In this document: piece by piece, positions 5,256-5,798 of the stretch
Layout: each line of letters begins with the position of its first letter
How positions within the stretch are numbered: position 1 is the stretch's first letter
Assembly: GCA_903829855.1 (NCBI GenBank)
Contig: CAIKRN010000261.1
Location: forward strand, 1-5,798
DNA: 5,798 bases
Reading direction: 5' to 3'
From: an uncultured Opitutia bacterium
GTDB taxonomy: Bacteria; Verrucomicrobiota; Verrucomicrobiia; Opitutales; UBA953
Made by a program: the position numbers and the translations under genes
Notes under the pieces: model-generated
The model's database searches: none
What the model was told of the DNA's origin: nothing
What the model saw: only the letters and a program-made list of their open reading frames with translations

Positions 5256-5798
5256 CTACGACTTCAACGCTTCCGCCAGCTCCTCAGCGCTGAACCCCAT
5301 CTTCTTTACGACAAAATCCCGCATATCCGGTGCGAGCGGCGCAGTAAAAGTTCGCGTGATACGCGGTGGGAAACGGAACTCGAGCTTGGCCGCATGCAAC
5401 GCCTGCCGGCCCATTTCGAGAGCTGCCGCCAGACGCGGGGTCCAGCCGTGCGCGATAAACTCCATATAGAGAGAGTCATCGCCGCCGTAAAGTTTGTCGC
5501 CGATGACGGGGTAACCGAGCCAGAAGGCATGGGCGCGGATCTGGTGCTTACGGCCGGTGTGAGGCTGCACGCGCGCGAGCGTGTAGCCGTTACGAACGAG
5601 CACGGGCTCGAAGAACGTCGCAGCGGGCAAAGTGCCAGGGCCTTCACGCACGGCGGTCTTCACGACGACCTGGCTGGTCTCGTCAGGCCCGAGCGGCTGG
5701 TCGACCATGACGGGTTCCTTGAGCTCGCCCTTGAGGAGCGCGTAGTAGGTCTTAATCACCATCCGTCGCTCCATCGCCGTCTGCGCGGCCGAAGCGGC
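5256..5798 (-). CDS. RluA-family pseudouridine synthase, C-terminal part
   Basis: The C-terminal 180 residues of a pseudouridine synthase are visible. The frame is open to the right edge, so the start is outside the window, and the stop is TAG at 5258-5256. The family isomerises specific uridines in rRNA or tRNA. Landmarks, numbered from the edge, are KTYYALLKGEL (15-25), the family signature GRKHQIRAHAFWLGYPVIGD running to KLYG (82-105), and RQALHAAKLEF (131-141). The internal ATG at 5774 is unlikely to be the start, because this region is mid-protein in relatives. The catalytic aspartate (HRLDxxTSG motif) and any S4 domain would lie in the missing half, so RluA, RluC, RluD or TruC type cannot be decided. 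The segment GWTPRLAAALEMGRQALHA resembles a subgroup whose exact RNA target I cannot name. It converges with comF across a gap of about 100 bp. Confidence 0.92.
   Translation of the reverse strand, partial: AASAAQTAMERRMVIKTYYALLKGELKEPVMVDQPLGPDETSQVVVKTAVREGPGTLPAATFFEPVLVRNGYTLARVQPHTGRKHQIRAHAFWLGYPVIGDKLYGGDDSLYMEFIAHGWTPRLAAALEMGRQALHAAKLEFRFPPRITRTFTAPLAPDMRDFVVKKMGFSAEELAEALKS

Noticed and set aside
1..5798. Search for mobile elements, CRISPR repeats, tRNAs, defence or toxin-antitoxin genes
   Set aside because: Nearly all sequence is accounted for by eight housekeeping-type genes, and no repeats, integrase, tRNA-like cloverleaf or regularly spaced repeats were seen.

Overview
This window is a GC-rich (about 60 % by eye), densely packed bacterial chromosomal segment holding eight genes. 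All eight belong to well-known housekeeping or small-molecule families. The taxon cannot be fixed from the sequence. My impression from the protein variants and the weak Shine-Dalgarno signals is something like Verrucomicrobiota (Opitutales-like), held with low confidence. I see no rRNA, tRNA, insertion sequence, CRISPR array, phage gene or toxin-antitoxin pair.

Left block, plus strand (1-2753). It opens with the C-terminal third of gcvT (T-protein of the glycine cleavage system), followed after 38 bp by a complete gcvH (lipoyl H-protein). After a 60-bp gap comes thiH (radical-SAM tyrosine lyase that makes dehydroglycine for the thiamin thiazole). The thiH stop overlaps the start of rsmE (16S rRNA m3U1498 methyltransferase) as ATGA. 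gcvT and gcvH work together: H-protein shuttles the aminomethyl group from P-protein to T-protein. gcvP is not in the window. thiH sits where a gcvP gene often follows gcvH, and no thiG is adjacent.

Middle (2760-3920, minus strand). A MalY/PatB-type PLP enzyme, probably a cystathionine beta-lyase or cysteine-S-conjugate beta-lyase, converges on rsmE with only six bases between the stop codons. A perfect 7-bp-stem hairpin straddles the rsmE stop and is the best candidate for transcription-termination structure there.

Right block. ogt (methylated-DNA--protein-cysteine methyltransferase) is divergent from the PLP gene across a gap of about 54 bp. comF (amidophosphoribosyltransferase-family protein) overlaps the ogt 3' end by 17 bp, so ogt-comF looks like a two-gene operon. 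A 101-bp gap separates comF from the C-terminal part of a convergent minus-strand RluA-family pseudouridine synthase, which runs off the right edge.

No new system is evident. The points most worth checking are residue substitutions at normally conserved sites: Gly to Val after the lipoyl lysine of GcvH, Arg-finger to Gln in Ogt, and a half-lost first zinc knuckle in ComF. The hairpin at the rsmE/PLP-gene junction and the unusual gcvTH-thiH-rsmE order also deserve a look.
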